Shown here: piece after piece, positions 26,445 through 35,424 of the stretch
How positions within the stretch are numbered: the first letter of the stretch is position 1
Layout: each line of letters begins with the position of its first letter
DNA from: Vibrio hippocampi
Lineage (GTDB): Bacteria > Pseudomonadota > Gammaproteobacteria > Enterobacterales > Vibrionaceae
Reading direction: 5' to 3'
Assembly: GCF_921292975.1 (NCBI RefSeq)
Contig: NZ_CAKLCM010000002.1
Span: 434,001-498,000, forward strand
DNA length: 64,000 nucleotides
Notes under the pieces: generated by a model
What the model saw: the letters and a program-made list of their open reading frames with translations, nothing else
What the model was told of the DNA's origin: nothing
Databases searched by the model: none
Made by a program: the position numbers and the translations under genes

Positions 26445-27215
26445 ATGTATTTCAGAAGCTTACACTTTCAACCAGAGCCAGTTTTGATATGTAACGTATG
26501 GGATGTGTCGAGCGCAGTTATAGCGGAGCAGGCTGGTTATCAATGTATCGGTACTTCCAGCGCAGCCATTTCTCGTATGCTTGGGTATTCAGATGGTGAA
26601 GAAATGTCCTTTTCTGAGTTGCACGATCTTGTTGTTAAGATTAAGAGCCGAACAACCATTCCATTAACTGTTGATATTGAGGCTGGTTATGGGGATACAA
26701 TATCTGAAATCTACGAGAATATTAAGGCGCTAGCTGAAATTGGAGTCGCTGGCATTAACATCGAAGATAGTGTAGTCATTGGTGGAAAGAGAGTTCTCAA
26801 AGATCCATATGTAATGGAAAATACCATCTCTGGTTTGGTAGCACTTTTACGTGCATCAGACATATCCATATTCTTGAACTCAAGAACAGATGCTTATTTA
26901 GTTAAAGGCGATACTCCACTTGAGGAAACAAAGCTTCGTATATCCCTGTATCAGAAAGCAGGCGCTGATGGCATTTTTGTACCGTTTTTAGAGGAAAAAG
27001 AGGACATTAAGGTTCTTGTAGAATTCACTGATCTACCTCTGAACGTAATGTGTACCCAACGTTTACCTGATTTCAGGACTCTTTCTAAGTTAGGGGTAAA
27101 ACGTATAAGCATGGGGAATTATGCTTATAGTAGGCTCTATAAAGAACTAGAAAAAGACTTGCTGGAAGTCGCGGCTATTCAATCATTTGCACCATTTTTC
27201 AGTAATACAAATTGA
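26445..27215 (+). CDS. Isocitrate lyase/PEP mutase superfamily enzyme
   Basis: ATG 26445 with AAGGA 8 bases upstream gives 256 residues; the frame continues upstream without a better start. Family hallmarks: CNVWDVSSAVIAEQAGYQCI (start of the barrel), the metal-site DIEAGYGD, GINIEDSV, and NSRTDAYL. Members include methylisocitrate lyase, PEP mutase, oxaloacetate decarboxylase and carboxyphosphonoenolpyruvate mutase; the short, cysteine-loop-free form here lacks the KKCGH motif of the true lyases, so a lyase function is unlikely. No phosphonate genes adjoin. The specific reaction is unknown; the gene stands alone. Confidence 0.75.
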   Translation: MYFRSLHFQPEPVLICNVWDVSSAVIAEQAGYQCIGTSSAAISRMLGYSDGEEMSFSELHDLVVKIKSRTTIPLTVDIEAGYGDTISEIYENIKALAEIGVAGINIEDSVVIGGKRVLKDPYVMENTISGLVALLRASDISIFLNSRTDAYLVKGDTPLEETKLRISLYQKAGADGIFVPFLEEKEDIKVLVEFTDLPLNVMCTQRLPDFRTLSKLGVKRISMGNYAYSRLYKELEKDLLEVAAIQSFAPFFSNTN

Positions 27216-27590
27216 GTTAGAGGGAGGTAAAATATCCCGATGGTGAACAGCTCTGTTAGACAGATGTTTTACTGCATGGTCAATGCAAAATCCTGCATAA
27301 AGTAAATCCACCCCCACACATCTGAGATGAACGATTTTGTCCATTTTCTTCCATCTCAGGCACTGCGTTCAGCGGTGACTGATTGCGTTTTTTGGATACC
27401 TAAAGTTATTCGATGATAGCTAAATTAGAAGAACCACCTGACACGCCTTTGTCCAAAAGCATGCTACAAGTATGCTCATGGTTTTTTCAATGCACACGAC
27501 TTTCTACGGGCATGGGGCAAGATGTAGTAACTTTACAATGCTAGATCTCAAGGTCTATTGAAATATGCAGACTTATCTTGCAACCATCAC
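27216..27590. other. Gene-free stretch before the repeat copy B
   Basis: No supported coding sequence, RNA or repeat was seen in these 375 bases. Confidence 0.5.
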
Positions 27591-27639
27591 CATTAAAAAA
27601 GCCGCTTAAATTAGCGGCTTCTTGTCATCAGAACAATAT
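27591..27639. repeat. Copy B of the 49-bp direct repeat (near-copy of the ffs terminator region)
   Basis: Matches 5941-5989 at 43 of 49 positions without gaps. It contains the hairpin AAGCCGCT (27599-27606) and AGCGGCTT (27613-27620), but the T-run is broken (CTTG), so terminator strength is reduced. It lies at the junction with the agmatine cluster. Confidence 0.7.
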
Positions 27640-27721
27640 TAGTTGACCACACCAAATGTGAGCGGGTCGCGTTCGTCGATGAAAGGCTGGTTAAGCGTCA
27701 CGCTATCATCGACGAGCTTAC

Positions 27722-28813
27722 TTAAACCGCAGGCACTTGCTGGGTAATGCAGTGAATATTGCCACCACCCAACAAAATCTCTCTTGCTTGAACCCCGGTG
27801 ACTACATGATCGGGGAAGGCTTTTTCGAGTACGGCTTTGGCTTGTTGGTCTGATTTTTCATCTAACAAGGGATAGATAACTTGCCCATTGCTGATCAAGA
27901 AGTTGGCGTAAGAGGCGGCGAGTCGTTCGCCGGCTTCTCGTTCCATTCCTTGGCTTTGGATGATTCCAGCGGCTTCTTCCTCATTCATATATAAAGGACC
28001 GGGCATCGGTAGTTTGTGAACCTTGATGGATCGTCCTTTGGCGTCTCGCTGGGTACTTAATGTATCCATCGCTTGACGGCTAATCTCATATTGAGGGTCG
28101 CTCGGGTCGTCACAATAAGTTAATGCGACTTCGCCGGGTTTAACAACGTGCATGATATTGTCAACATGACCGTTGGTTTCGTCATTATATAAACCGCGCG
28201 GCAGCCAGATAACCTTATCAATGCCAAGAAACTGTTTTAGTTGCTGCTCGATGTCTGCTTTGGACAAGTCAGGGTTGCGACTTGGGTGCAGTAAACATTC
28301 CTCGGTGGTGTAAAGAGTACCGTCGCCATCGGTATGAATGGCTCCGCCTTCCAGCACAAATGGCGCGTGATAGACATCATCTCGCGTGAGGTTGAGCATT
28401 TTATTGGCGACGGCATTGTCTAAGTCCCAAGGGAAATAGAGACCATCGACCAGTCCACCCCAAGCATTAAATTGCCAACTGATACCGCGCCGCTCACCTT
28501 GTTCATCAATCACATAAGTAGCACCGATGTCGCGCATCCAGCAGTCGTTATAGGACATTTCAATGACTTGAATATTCGCCGGAAGCTGCGCTCTTGCATA
28601 TTCGAAATGCGCATGCTCAACCAACATCACTACTTGAGTCTGTGACGAAATGGCGATAGCCACATCCATAAACGCCTGTTGAGCGGGCATTCCACTGTAA
28701 CGCCAGTTGTCGCCGCGTGACGGCCAAGCCATCCATACTTCACTTTGCGGTGCATGTTCAGCTGGCATGTAAAAATGATCGGCTCTTGGGTGAGAGGAGA
28801 GAGTTTGACTCAT
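27722..28813 (-). CDS. aguA: Agmatine deiminase
   Basis: AguA converts agmatine to N-carbamoylputrescine and ammonia in the cytoplasm. The 363-residue protein has the guanidine-modifying fold: MPAEHAPQSEVWMAWPSRGD near the start, the WMRDIGATYVID segment, LEGGAIHTDGDGTLYTTEEC, NGHVDNIMHVVKPG with the catalytic His, and the C-terminal LLGGGNIHCITQQVP with nucleophile Cys355. It overlaps the upstream permease gene by four bases, and aguB precedes that gene, so the three form one operon. The pathway feeds putrescine toward GABA and succinate. Confidence 0.95.
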   Translation of the reverse strand: MSQTLSSHPRADHFYMPAEHAPQSEVWMAWPSRGDNWRYSGMPAQQAFMDVAIAISSQTQVVMLVEHAHFEYARAQLPANIQVIEMSYNDCWMRDIGATYVIDEQGERRGISWQFNAWGGLVDGLYFPWDLDNAVANKMLNLTRDDVYHAPFVLEGGAIHTDGDGTLYTTEECLLHPSRNPDLSKADIEQQLKQFLGIDKVIWLPRGLYNDETNGHVDNIMHVVKPGEVALTYCDDPSDPQYEISRQAMDTLSTQRDAKGRSIKVHKLPMPGPLYMNEEEAAGIIQSQGMEREAGERLAASYANFLISNGQVIYPLLDEKSDQQAKAVLEKAFPDHVVTGVQAREILLGGGNIHCITQQVPAV

Positions 28814-30201
28814 GCGACCTCCGTTTTACCGCTTGGCAGTGTTTGTAATTTAGCGCGAAGCAGCAGAAATTCACCGATAGCAATAGTGATAGAGACACCG
28901 ATTAAGATGGGCAGCGTATATTGCCAATCCACAGTCCCAAAAATAATGTCTGGCAGAATAAACAGCACCACCGCTTGTAGAATAACTAGGAAGCAAAGTA
29001 CGGTGAGGGCTTTTTGTACCGCAAGGCTACCGGGCACTTTAAAGGGACGTTCGGTCGCACTATCTTTGATTCTCAATGACAGATAGGCTGGGAACATAAA
29101 TAGGTAAGGCATTAAGAACACGCAGCTAGAAAAGGCAAACATAGACCAGAACAGCTCGTCATTACTACTGGCGAATAGAGCGTAAGTTAAGATCACCGAC
29201 GTAGACACCAATCCAGTAATGATATTTGCTCCAACTGGTGTACCGTGCTTGCTTGACGTTTTCGCGACGATAGCCGGCAATTCTCCCTCTTTAGCGGATT
29301 GTGCGGCGGCACGGCTCGAACCCATGGTCCAACTCACCATATTGCCAACGAAGGTCACCAGCGTGACGATACCTAGGGCATAAATCATAAATTGACCGAA
29401 TGGACCGTCGCCAAATAAAACTTTCAGTGTATCGACGATGCCGGAAACAAGACCGACTTGCTCCACAGGTAAGGCGAGAAGAATACCCAGCGTACCGACA
29501 ATATAAAGCAGCGCAGTGATGCCGATGGCAAGAAAGACCACTTTTGGCATCTGCTTGACGTCTTTCATATCGCGAGTCATCGTGGCGACGAGTTCAAATC
29601 CCATAAGATTGAACACTAATGCGGGTAAAAAGGCAGCGCCAGAGTCGAAAGAGGGCGCCATATTAGCCAGTGAAAACTCATTGGCTACGCCGTTTTGTGC
29701 GGCATAGATAAATCCACCCACACCCAATACAGAAATGACTACAACTTTGAGCACGGCGCAGAAGTTGGTGATCATCACACCAATATCGGTCGAGATATTA
29801 CAGACCCAAACGGTGCCCCACGTTAAAGCAACACAGATCACCACTTGTGCGGCTAGGGAGAGATCAGGAAAAAACAGCTCCGCAAACATGCCGGCAAACA
29901 AGATGTAAACGGCGGGCATCCAGAGACCGACATTAATCCAGTAGAACCAAGTGGTGCGAATCGCCCAACTAGAGCCAAAAGCCCGTTTTACCCAATCGTA
30001 TATGCCACCTTCTCCGGGGTAAGCGGCGCTTAGTTCTGAAGTAATCAGTCCATAAGGGATCACAAAGATAACTAAAATCAGTGCCCACCAACCTAGCGAG
30101 CTGACGCCAATCGAGGCGGAAGCGGTAAGGGTGTCGACCACAAGTACGGCGCAGAGGCTGAAAAGCGCCAATGGGGTGATGCCCATCTTTTTATCTGTCA
30201 T
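28810..30201 (-). CDS. APC-superfamily amino acid/polyamine permease
   Basis: This 463-residue inner-membrane protein has about twelve membrane segments. It carries APC features: the unwound first helix region SASIGVSSLGWWALI and the GEGGIYDWVKRAFG motif of helix 2. It lies between aguB and aguA with gaps or overlaps of a few bases (4-base overlap with aguA, 4-base gap to aguB). The natural inference is that it imports agmatine or exchanges agmatine for putrescine. The substrate is not proven by sequence; glutamate/GABA exchange is another possibility in this family. Confidence 0.88.
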   Translation of the reverse strand: MTDKKMGITPLALFSLCAVLVVDTLTASASIGVSSLGWWALILVIFVIPYGLITSELSAAYPGEGGIYDWVKRAFGSSWAIRTTWFYWINVGLWMPAVYILFAGMFAELFFPDLSLAAQVVICVALTWGTVWVCNISTDIGVMITNFCAVLKVVVISVLGVGGFIYAAQNGVANEFSLANMAPSFDSGAAFLPALVFNLMGFELVATMTRDMKDVKQMPKVVFLAIGITALLYIVGTLGILLALPVEQVGLVSGIVDTLKVLFGDGPFGQFMIYALGIVTLVTFVGNMVSWTMGSSRAAAQSAKEGELPAIVAKTSSKHGTPVGANIITGLVSTSVILTYALFASSNDELFWSMFAFSSCVFLMPYLFMFPAYLSLRIKDSATERPFKVPGSLAVQKALTVLCFLVILQAVVLFILPDIIFGTVDWQYTLPILIGVSITIAIGEFLLLRAKLQTLPSGKTEVA

Positions 30202-30205
30202 AGCA

Positions 30206-31087
30206 TTAATCCTTTAATTGCCCATCAAGTGTCTTTAGGTGTGAATAGTGTTCAGGTCTTCTATCGCGGAATAACCCCCAAGCGCTGCGCTGGAAGCCGA
30301 TTTCATCAAGGTCAAACTCATGCACTAAAATCCCTTCTGTGCTGCGGTCTGCTTTGGCGATGATTTCTCCGGTATAGTCGGCGATAAAGGAAGAGCCGAA
30401 GAAGGTGATCTCAAGATCGCGAGACTTCGCTTGTTCCGTTCCTATACGGTTAGAGGCAATCACAGGAATTTGATTCGCGGCGGCATGACCTTGCATCACA
30501 CATTGCCAATGGGGCTGTGAATCCATCTCAGGCTGGCTAGGCTCACTACCGATAGCCGTTGGGAAGAATAACAGTTCCGCTCCTTGCAATGCCAGACTGC
30601 GTGCTGTCTCAGGGAACCATTGATCCCAGCAAATACCAACACCCACCTTAGCATAACGAGTGTTCCATACCTTAAACCCAGTATCGCCAGGACTAAAATA
30701 GTATTTCTCTAGGTAACCGTCGCTATCAGGAATATGTGTTTTACGGTACACGCCCAACATCGAGCCATCGGCATCGATCATAGCCAGCGAGTTAAATTTA
30801 ACGTTACCCGCTTGTTCAAACCAGCTAAATGGCAGTACCACTTCGAGCTCTTTGGCAAGGGCAGACAGGCGTTGGAACGCTTCATTTTGCTCTAGCACAC
30901 TGGCCAGTTTGTGGTAAGACTCTTCGATTTCGATACAGAAGTATGGGGTTTCAAAAAGTTCTTGAAGAAGAATAATTTGCGCGCCTTTTTCGGCGGCTTG
31001 GCGCACAAGGCGCTCGGCTTTTTCGATATTGTCGTTGATATCCCACGAGCAAGACATTTGCGTTGCTGCAACGGTGACTTTTTTCAT
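30206..31087 (-). CDS. aguB: N-carbamoylputrescine amidase
   Basis: AguB hydrolyses N-carbamoylputrescine to putrescine, CO2 and ammonia. The 293-residue nitrilase-superfamily protein shows the Glu-Lys-Cys triad: Glu in IILLQELFETPYF, Lys in YRKTHIPD and Cys in VGVGICWDQWFPE. The family segment FFPTAIGSEP and the end GLFRDRRPEHY also match. It is the first gene of the aguB-permease-aguA operon and is divergent from a LysR gene that probably controls it. Confidence 0.95.
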   Translation of the reverse strand: MKKVTVAATQMSCSWDINDNIEKAERLVRQAAEKGAQIILLQELFETPYFCIEIEESYHKLASVLEQNEAFQRLSALAKELEVVLPFSWFEQAGNVKFNSLAMIDADGSMLGVYRKTHIPDSDGYLEKYYFSPGDTGFKVWNTRYAKVGVGICWDQWFPETARSLALQGAELLFFPTAIGSEPSQPEMDSQPHWQCVMQGHAAANQIPVIASNRIGTEQAKSRDLEITFFGSSFIADYTGEIIAKADRSTEGILVHEFDLDEIGFQRSAWGLFRDRRPEHYSHLKTLDGQLKD

Positions 31088-31192
31088 CTCAATCCCTATG
31101 AGTTGTGTTTTTCTTTTCCCTATTTTTAATTGGTGTTACGTTATGATGGAAATGTGTTTTTTTTATTTTGATATGAAGGATTTCGATAACCT

Positions 31193-32092
31193 ATGGATAT
31201 GGACATTAACCAACTGAGACTTTTGGTGGTCTTGGAAAGAGAAAGAAACCTTTCCAAAGCTGCGCAAAAACTGTTTATGAGTCAATCCGCAGCCAGTCAT
31301 GTGCTGTCAAAACTTCGTAATCGATTCGATAACCCACTTTTTATCAAAACCAGAACCGGTATGGAGCCGACGCCATTGGTTCAAGTGTTACTTCCAGATA
31401 TTCAAAAGGGTTTGAATGCGATAGATATGGCATTTGAGAAGGTAAAGCCTTTTGACCCAACACAAGATGCTAAAACCTTCTATGTGGGTGCGATAGATTA
31501 TTTTGAGTTTTATGCGCTTCCTAAGCTTGGCAAAAGGTTGGAGGAATCGGCGCCTAACGTCAGGATTGCTATCGATATTCTGTCTGAAAATATGCAGATG
31601 GAGCGGGTGGAGCAGGGGCATATTGACCTTATTCTTGGCGTGGATGAGCTGCAACTGATGCCACGGTATTACAACCGTTACCATTGGCTGACCGACAACT
31701 ATGTGGGGATTGTGGCAGAAAAAACCTCAATAGCGGATCGATTGACGCTAAATGAGTTTGTCCAAGTCCCTCAGGTGCATTTGCCCTTAATCAACTCAGG
31801 CGCTGACCCGATTGACCGCTGGTTGCACGAGCAGCATCAATCACGGCATATCTCGATGATTGTGCAGAGTTTTGCGGTGGGCGGCATGGTTATCGCTCAA
31901 ACAAATAATCTCATGTGTGTGCCGCTGCGTATCGCCAAAGAGCTGCAACAGATGTTACCGATACGCATTGTGCAACTGCCTAAAGGGATCCCAGAACTCT
32001 CTTTGTCGATGTTCACCCACCAGTTGTACGATAGCCAAGATAGTATTCAATGGCTAATCGCTCAGCTGCACGCCTGTATTGAGGCAGAATAA
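31193..32092 (+). CDS. LysR-family transcriptional regulator of the agmatine operon
   Basis: This 299-residue protein has the N-terminal LysR helix-turn-helix (QLRLLVVLERERNLSKAAQK, then FMSQSAASHVLSKLRNRF) and a substrate-binding domain with FYVGAIDYFEFYALPKLG. The ATG at 31193 is used; an in-frame ATG at 31199 is an alternative. It is divergent from aguB with a 105-base gap, the usual LysR arrangement, so regulation of agmatine catabolism is likely. The coinducer may be agmatine or N-carbamoylputrescine; this is inferred. Confidence 0.85.
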   Translation: MDMDINQLRLLVVLERERNLSKAAQKLFMSQSAASHVLSKLRNRFDNPLFIKTRTGMEPTPLVQVLLPDIQKGLNAIDMAFEKVKPFDPTQDAKTFYVGAIDYFEFYALPKLGKRLEESAPNVRIAIDILSENMQMERVEQGHIDLILGVDELQLMPRYYNRYHWLTDNYVGIVAEKTSIADRLTLNEFVQVPQVHLPLINSGADPIDRWLHEQHQSRHISMIVQSFAVGGMVIAQTNNLMCVPLRIAKELQQMLPIRIVQLPKGIPELSLSMFTHQLYDSQDSIQWLIAQLHACIEAE

Positions 32093-32176
32093 CCGAGCGG
32101 GGCGTATATCTCAGACACTAGCCATCGAATCGGATGGCTAACGCTTGATGTTTGAGTGTTGGTGTTCGCGGCTAAC

Positions 32177-33649
32177 TCAGCGATCTAACCCGCCCATACA
32201 GAGATACTTCATCTCCATATAGTCCGCTAGACCATGTCGAGAACCTTCACGTCCATTGCCTGATTGCTTAACGCCACCAAAGGGCGCAGCGGCGTTGGAG
32301 ATGATACCTTCATTGATGCCGACCATGCCAAAATCTAAGCCCTCGGCAACACGCCAGATACGACCGATATCTCGGGTGTAAAAATAGGCGGCTAAACCAT
32401 ATTCTGTGTCATTGGCGAGCGATAACACTTGTTCCTCGCTGGTGAAGGCTATGACGGGGGAAACTGGACCAAAAATCTCGTTTTTGGCGATAGGCATATC
32501 ATTGGTGACTTGGGTTAAAATCGTCGGCAAATAGAAGGCGTCACCAGCGGGGTGGCGTTTTCCGCCTAAGACGAGTTTTGCACCAGCGGCAATCGATTCG
32601 TTCACCAGCGAATCAACTTCGCTAACGGCGTCGCTGTTGATCATCGGCCCGACCTGAGTCTGCTTAGCAAAACCATCGCCTACGTTTAATTCACTGACTG
32701 CCTGAGTCAATTTCTCGGTGAAAGCGGGCAACACACTTTGATGGACAAAAATGCGATTAGTACAAATACAGGTTTGCCCAGCATTACGATATTTTGAAGC
32801 GATAACACCTTCAACGGCGGCGTCTAAGTCTGCATCCTCAAATACGATAAAAGGCGCATTGCCGCCTAATTCCATTGAAACTTTTTTTACACTGGTTGCA
32901 CATTGGCTAATCAGGGATTTTCCGACGGCGGTTGAGCCAGTAAAAGTGAACTTAGCGACATCAGGGTGCTGAGTCAGGACTTTGCCCATACCGCGCGAAT
33001 CTTTACCCACGACAACGTTAAACACGCCTGCTGGGATGCCCGCACGTTCGGCGAGTTCTGCCATAGCGAGCGCAGAGAGCGGGGTTTGCGTGGCAGGACG
33101 GACTACAAAGGTACAACCTGCTGCAAGCGCCGCCGCGGCTTTACGCGCGATCATGGCGTTGGGAAAATTCCAAGGCGTAATCGCAGCGACCACACCAACC
33201 GGTTGTTTGATGACGAGGAGCCTTTTATTACCCGATGGTGATGGGATTGTCTCGCCATAGACGCGCTTTGCTTCTTCGGCAAACCATTCAATATAGGAGG
33301 CGCCATAAGCAATTTCGCCTTTCGCTTCGCTCAATGGTTTACCTTGTTCCAGAGTGAGAATACGCCCCAGATCATCTTGATGTTGGATAAGTAACCTAAA
33401 CCAGTTTTTCAGCAAGGTACTGCGTTCGTTGGCGGTTTTTGAAGACCACAGTTGTAAGGCTTGTTTGGCCGATTTTATCGCCAGTTCAGTTTCGGCAATA
33501 CCGGCATTGCTGACCTTGGCAACGACCTTGCCATTTGAGGGATTGGTCACGGCAAGATCGGACTCGCTGCTGTGCCAACTGCCGTTGATATAAGAAAAAC
33601 GCTTGAGCAACTGCTCGTCGTTGAGAACAAAACCCTGTTCACTTTGCAT
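32177..33649 (-). CDS. gabD: Succinate-semialdehyde dehydrogenase (GabD type)
   Basis: This 490-residue aldehyde dehydrogenase has the NAD(P)-binding [20 protein letters not shown] segment, the catalytic Glu in [13 protein letters not shown], the catalytic Cys in [15 protein letters not shown], and the C-terminal [10 protein letters not shown]. The [10 protein letters not shown] form and [11 protein letters not shown] start fit succinate- or glutarate-semialdehyde dehydrogenases. Together with the agmatine genes it would oxidise the C4 semialdehyde formed from GABA to succinate; the GABA-forming steps are not in this window. It is convergent with the LysR gene at 31193 and divergent from another LysR gene at 33789. 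Confidence 0.85.
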   Translation of the reverse strand: MQSEQGFVLNDEQLLKRFSYINGSWHSSESDLAVTNPSNGKVVAKVSNAGIAETELAIKSAKQALQLWSSKTANERSTLLKNWFRLLIQHQDDLGRILTLEQGKPLSEAKGEIAYGASYIEWFAEEAKRVYGETIPSPSGNKRLLVIKQPVGVVAAITPWNFPNAMIARKAAAALAAGCTFVVRPATQTPLSALAMAELAERAGIPAGVFNVVVGKDSRGMGKVLTQHPDVAKFTFTGSTAVGKSLISQCATSVKKVSMELGGNAPFIVFEDADLDAAVEGVIASKYRNAGQTCICTNRIFVHQSVLPAFTEKLTQAVSELNVGDGFAKQTQVGPMINSDAVSEVDSLVNESIAAGAKLVLGGKRHPAGDAFYLPTILTQVTNDMPIAKNEIFGPVSPVIAFTSEEQVLSLANDTEYGLAAYFYTRDIGRIWRVAEGLDFGMVGINEGIISNAAAPFGGVKQSGNGREGSRHGLADYMEMKYLCMGGLDR

Positions 33650-33676
33650 GACTCACCTCCATTGTTTGCAGAACTT

Positions 33677-33721
33677 CTATTGAATACAAAGCTATTGAAT
33701 ACAAAGCTATTGAATACAAAA
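33677..33721. repeat. Three tandem 15-bp repeats upstream of gabD
   Basis: CTATTGAATACAAAG is repeated at 33677-33691 and 33692-33706, and with a final A at 33707-33721. It lies in the gabD/LysR divergent promoter region 28 bases from the gabD start. It could be iterated binding sites or a slippage-prone minisatellite. Confidence 0.85.
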
Positions 33722-33788
33722 TAGACATCAGGTTAAATATCAAACTATCAACGTTAAGTTTGAAGTAGTTAAAACTAAAAGGATTTAG

Positions 33789-34718
33789 ATGCGAACTCAT
33801 TCAATCATTCCCCGCCCAGTGACAGAGTATGATCTGCGTTTACTGAGGATTTTTGTGTCAGTGGTCGATCATGGCGGTTTTGCCGCCGCTGAAGGTGCAT
33901 TGGGGATTACCCGTTCGACGATCAGTGTGCATATGACCAATCTTGAAACAAGGATGAATCTTAAACTGTGTCTTCGAGGAAGATCCGGCTTTTCATTAAC
34001 CGAAGAGGGACAAGCGGTTTACCGGGCGGTCATCCAACTATTCGACTCCCTGAATGACTTTTCGCTATTGGTAGGGACGCTAGGGAAAGAGTTGAGTGGA
34101 GAGTTAGTCATTCTCTGCGCCGATCAGCTCGATGAGAAGAAGCAGTTAAAACTGGCACAAACGATAGAGATTGTTCATCAGGCAGCGCCGAATTTACATA
34201 TTGTGCTTGATGGGGATGCCATTTCAAATATTGAAAAGCTATTGCTCAAAGACAAAGCACATATCGGTATTTTTCCAGATTACCAGCCTATCGAGGGGCT
34301 TGACTATCAGCCTTTGTCCTCAGAGCCCATTTATCTCTGCTGTAGCCATCGTCATCCTTTTTTCCACAAGGTGGACCATCAAATCTCAGAGCAAGATTTG
34401 GCACAGGCGTCGACGATTCATCCCGGTGTTGACATACACAAGGACGGCAAAGAGCAATTAAGGAAGCTAAACCTTAATGCACGTTCCTATCAATTTGATA
34501 TGCGCAAAACCATGATTCTATCCGGCCAATACTTAGGCTATATGCCACAAAGTTATATTCAGCAGGAGCTTAACGCAGGGATATTAAGAATTATCCAGCC
34601 GAGCATACTCACTTACCAGTTTGATCTCTCCTTAGTCACTAAAAAGCGCCCAAGAGAAACAAGGAAGTTAGCGTTACTGCAAAAGGCGTTTAAAACGGCT
34701 TTTGATTTACCCGCATAA
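33789..34718 (+). CDS. LysR-family transcriptional regulator divergent from gabD
   Basis: This 309-residue protein has a LysR helix-turn-helix (YDLRLLRIFVSVVDHGGFAA, then LGITRSTISVHMTNLETRM) with RGRSGFSLTEEGQAVY closing the DNA-binding domain. The ligand domain contains IEKLLLKDKAHIGIFPDYQP and YLCCSHRHPFF. AGGA lies about 6 bases before the ATG. It is divergent from the semialdehyde dehydrogenase gene, so it is its probable regulator; the two share the 139-base region that contains the 15-bp tandem repeats. Confidence 0.85.
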   Translation: MRTHSIIPRPVTEYDLRLLRIFVSVVDHGGFAAAEGALGITRSTISVHMTNLETRMNLKLCLRGRSGFSLTEEGQAVYRAVIQLFDSLNDFSLLVGTLGKELSGELVILCADQLDEKKQLKLAQTIEIVHQAAPNLHIVLDGDAISNIEKLLLKDKAHIGIFPDYQPIEGLDYQPLSSEPIYLCCSHRHPFFHKVDHQISEQDLAQASTIHPGVDIHKDGKEQLRKLNLNARSYQFDMRKTMILSGQYLGYMPQSYIQQELNAGILRIIQPSILTYQFDLSLVTKKRPRETRKLALLQKAFKTAFDLPA

Positions 34719-35424
34719 GAGAACGGAAAATAGGCGATATGACGACCTGAAAAGGCCAGCAATAATGAATAATTATTCAATTTAATGGGGGTTTTTTATA
34801 TGAGTTATTTCGTAGTTAAATAGGGAGTTAGGTTATAAATCACATGGTTAGCCTATACCTTGTTAACGTATCTTATTCGCCTAATTGACTCACACTAATA
34901 TCGGATGATCGCATCGTCTATTGCCGTTCAGTTCATCAGTTACATCATACAAAATAATGGTTTTTACCTGTTCTGTTATGCAGATAACTTGAGCGGTGGA
35001 ATCGTCATTGATGAAATTGGTGCAACATAAAGGGGAGGCTTTTTATGGCAAATAACTCTATATTGTCCAACATATAGGTGGTTTGATTCTAGTTTTTGAC
35101 TAATCTATGGAGTTTGGTTAGTTTTTTTATCTAATTATATGCACTGGAAAGCATTAATGTGTTGTTTCTGGTTGTGGTTACTTTTGCACCAAAATAAAGC
35201 GCCAACTCACATCTTTTGTATTATCTAAATATGGTAATAGAACCTAGCTCACACTTGGGAAAATCTTGATTATTTTTTTTAATATTTCGCTGCTACCGTT
35301 ACTTTCGCAACAAATGCTCACAACATTTAATTAACTTCACTCTTGGGCAAGGGTTGATGATAGAACGCATTAAATGTTGGGTTAATGACTAATTAATTAA
35401 TGGAATATTTATTCAGGAGATATC
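34719..35424. other. Long AT-rich leader before the alginate lyase gene
   Basis: 706 bases without a credible frame. It includes a T-rich run near 35272-35280 and ATTAATTAA before the gene. AGGAGA (35416-35421) precedes the lyase start. No operator motif could be assigned. Confidence 0.5.

Noticed and set aside
5990..27590. Prophage or integrative element between the 49-bp repeats
   Set aside because: No integrase, structural or conjugation gene is present; only the flanking repeat suggests insertion.
24500..27700. Integron cassette array, suggested by BrnTA and small orphan genes
   Set aside because: No repeated attC-like sites or integrase; genes are in both orientations and spaced widely.
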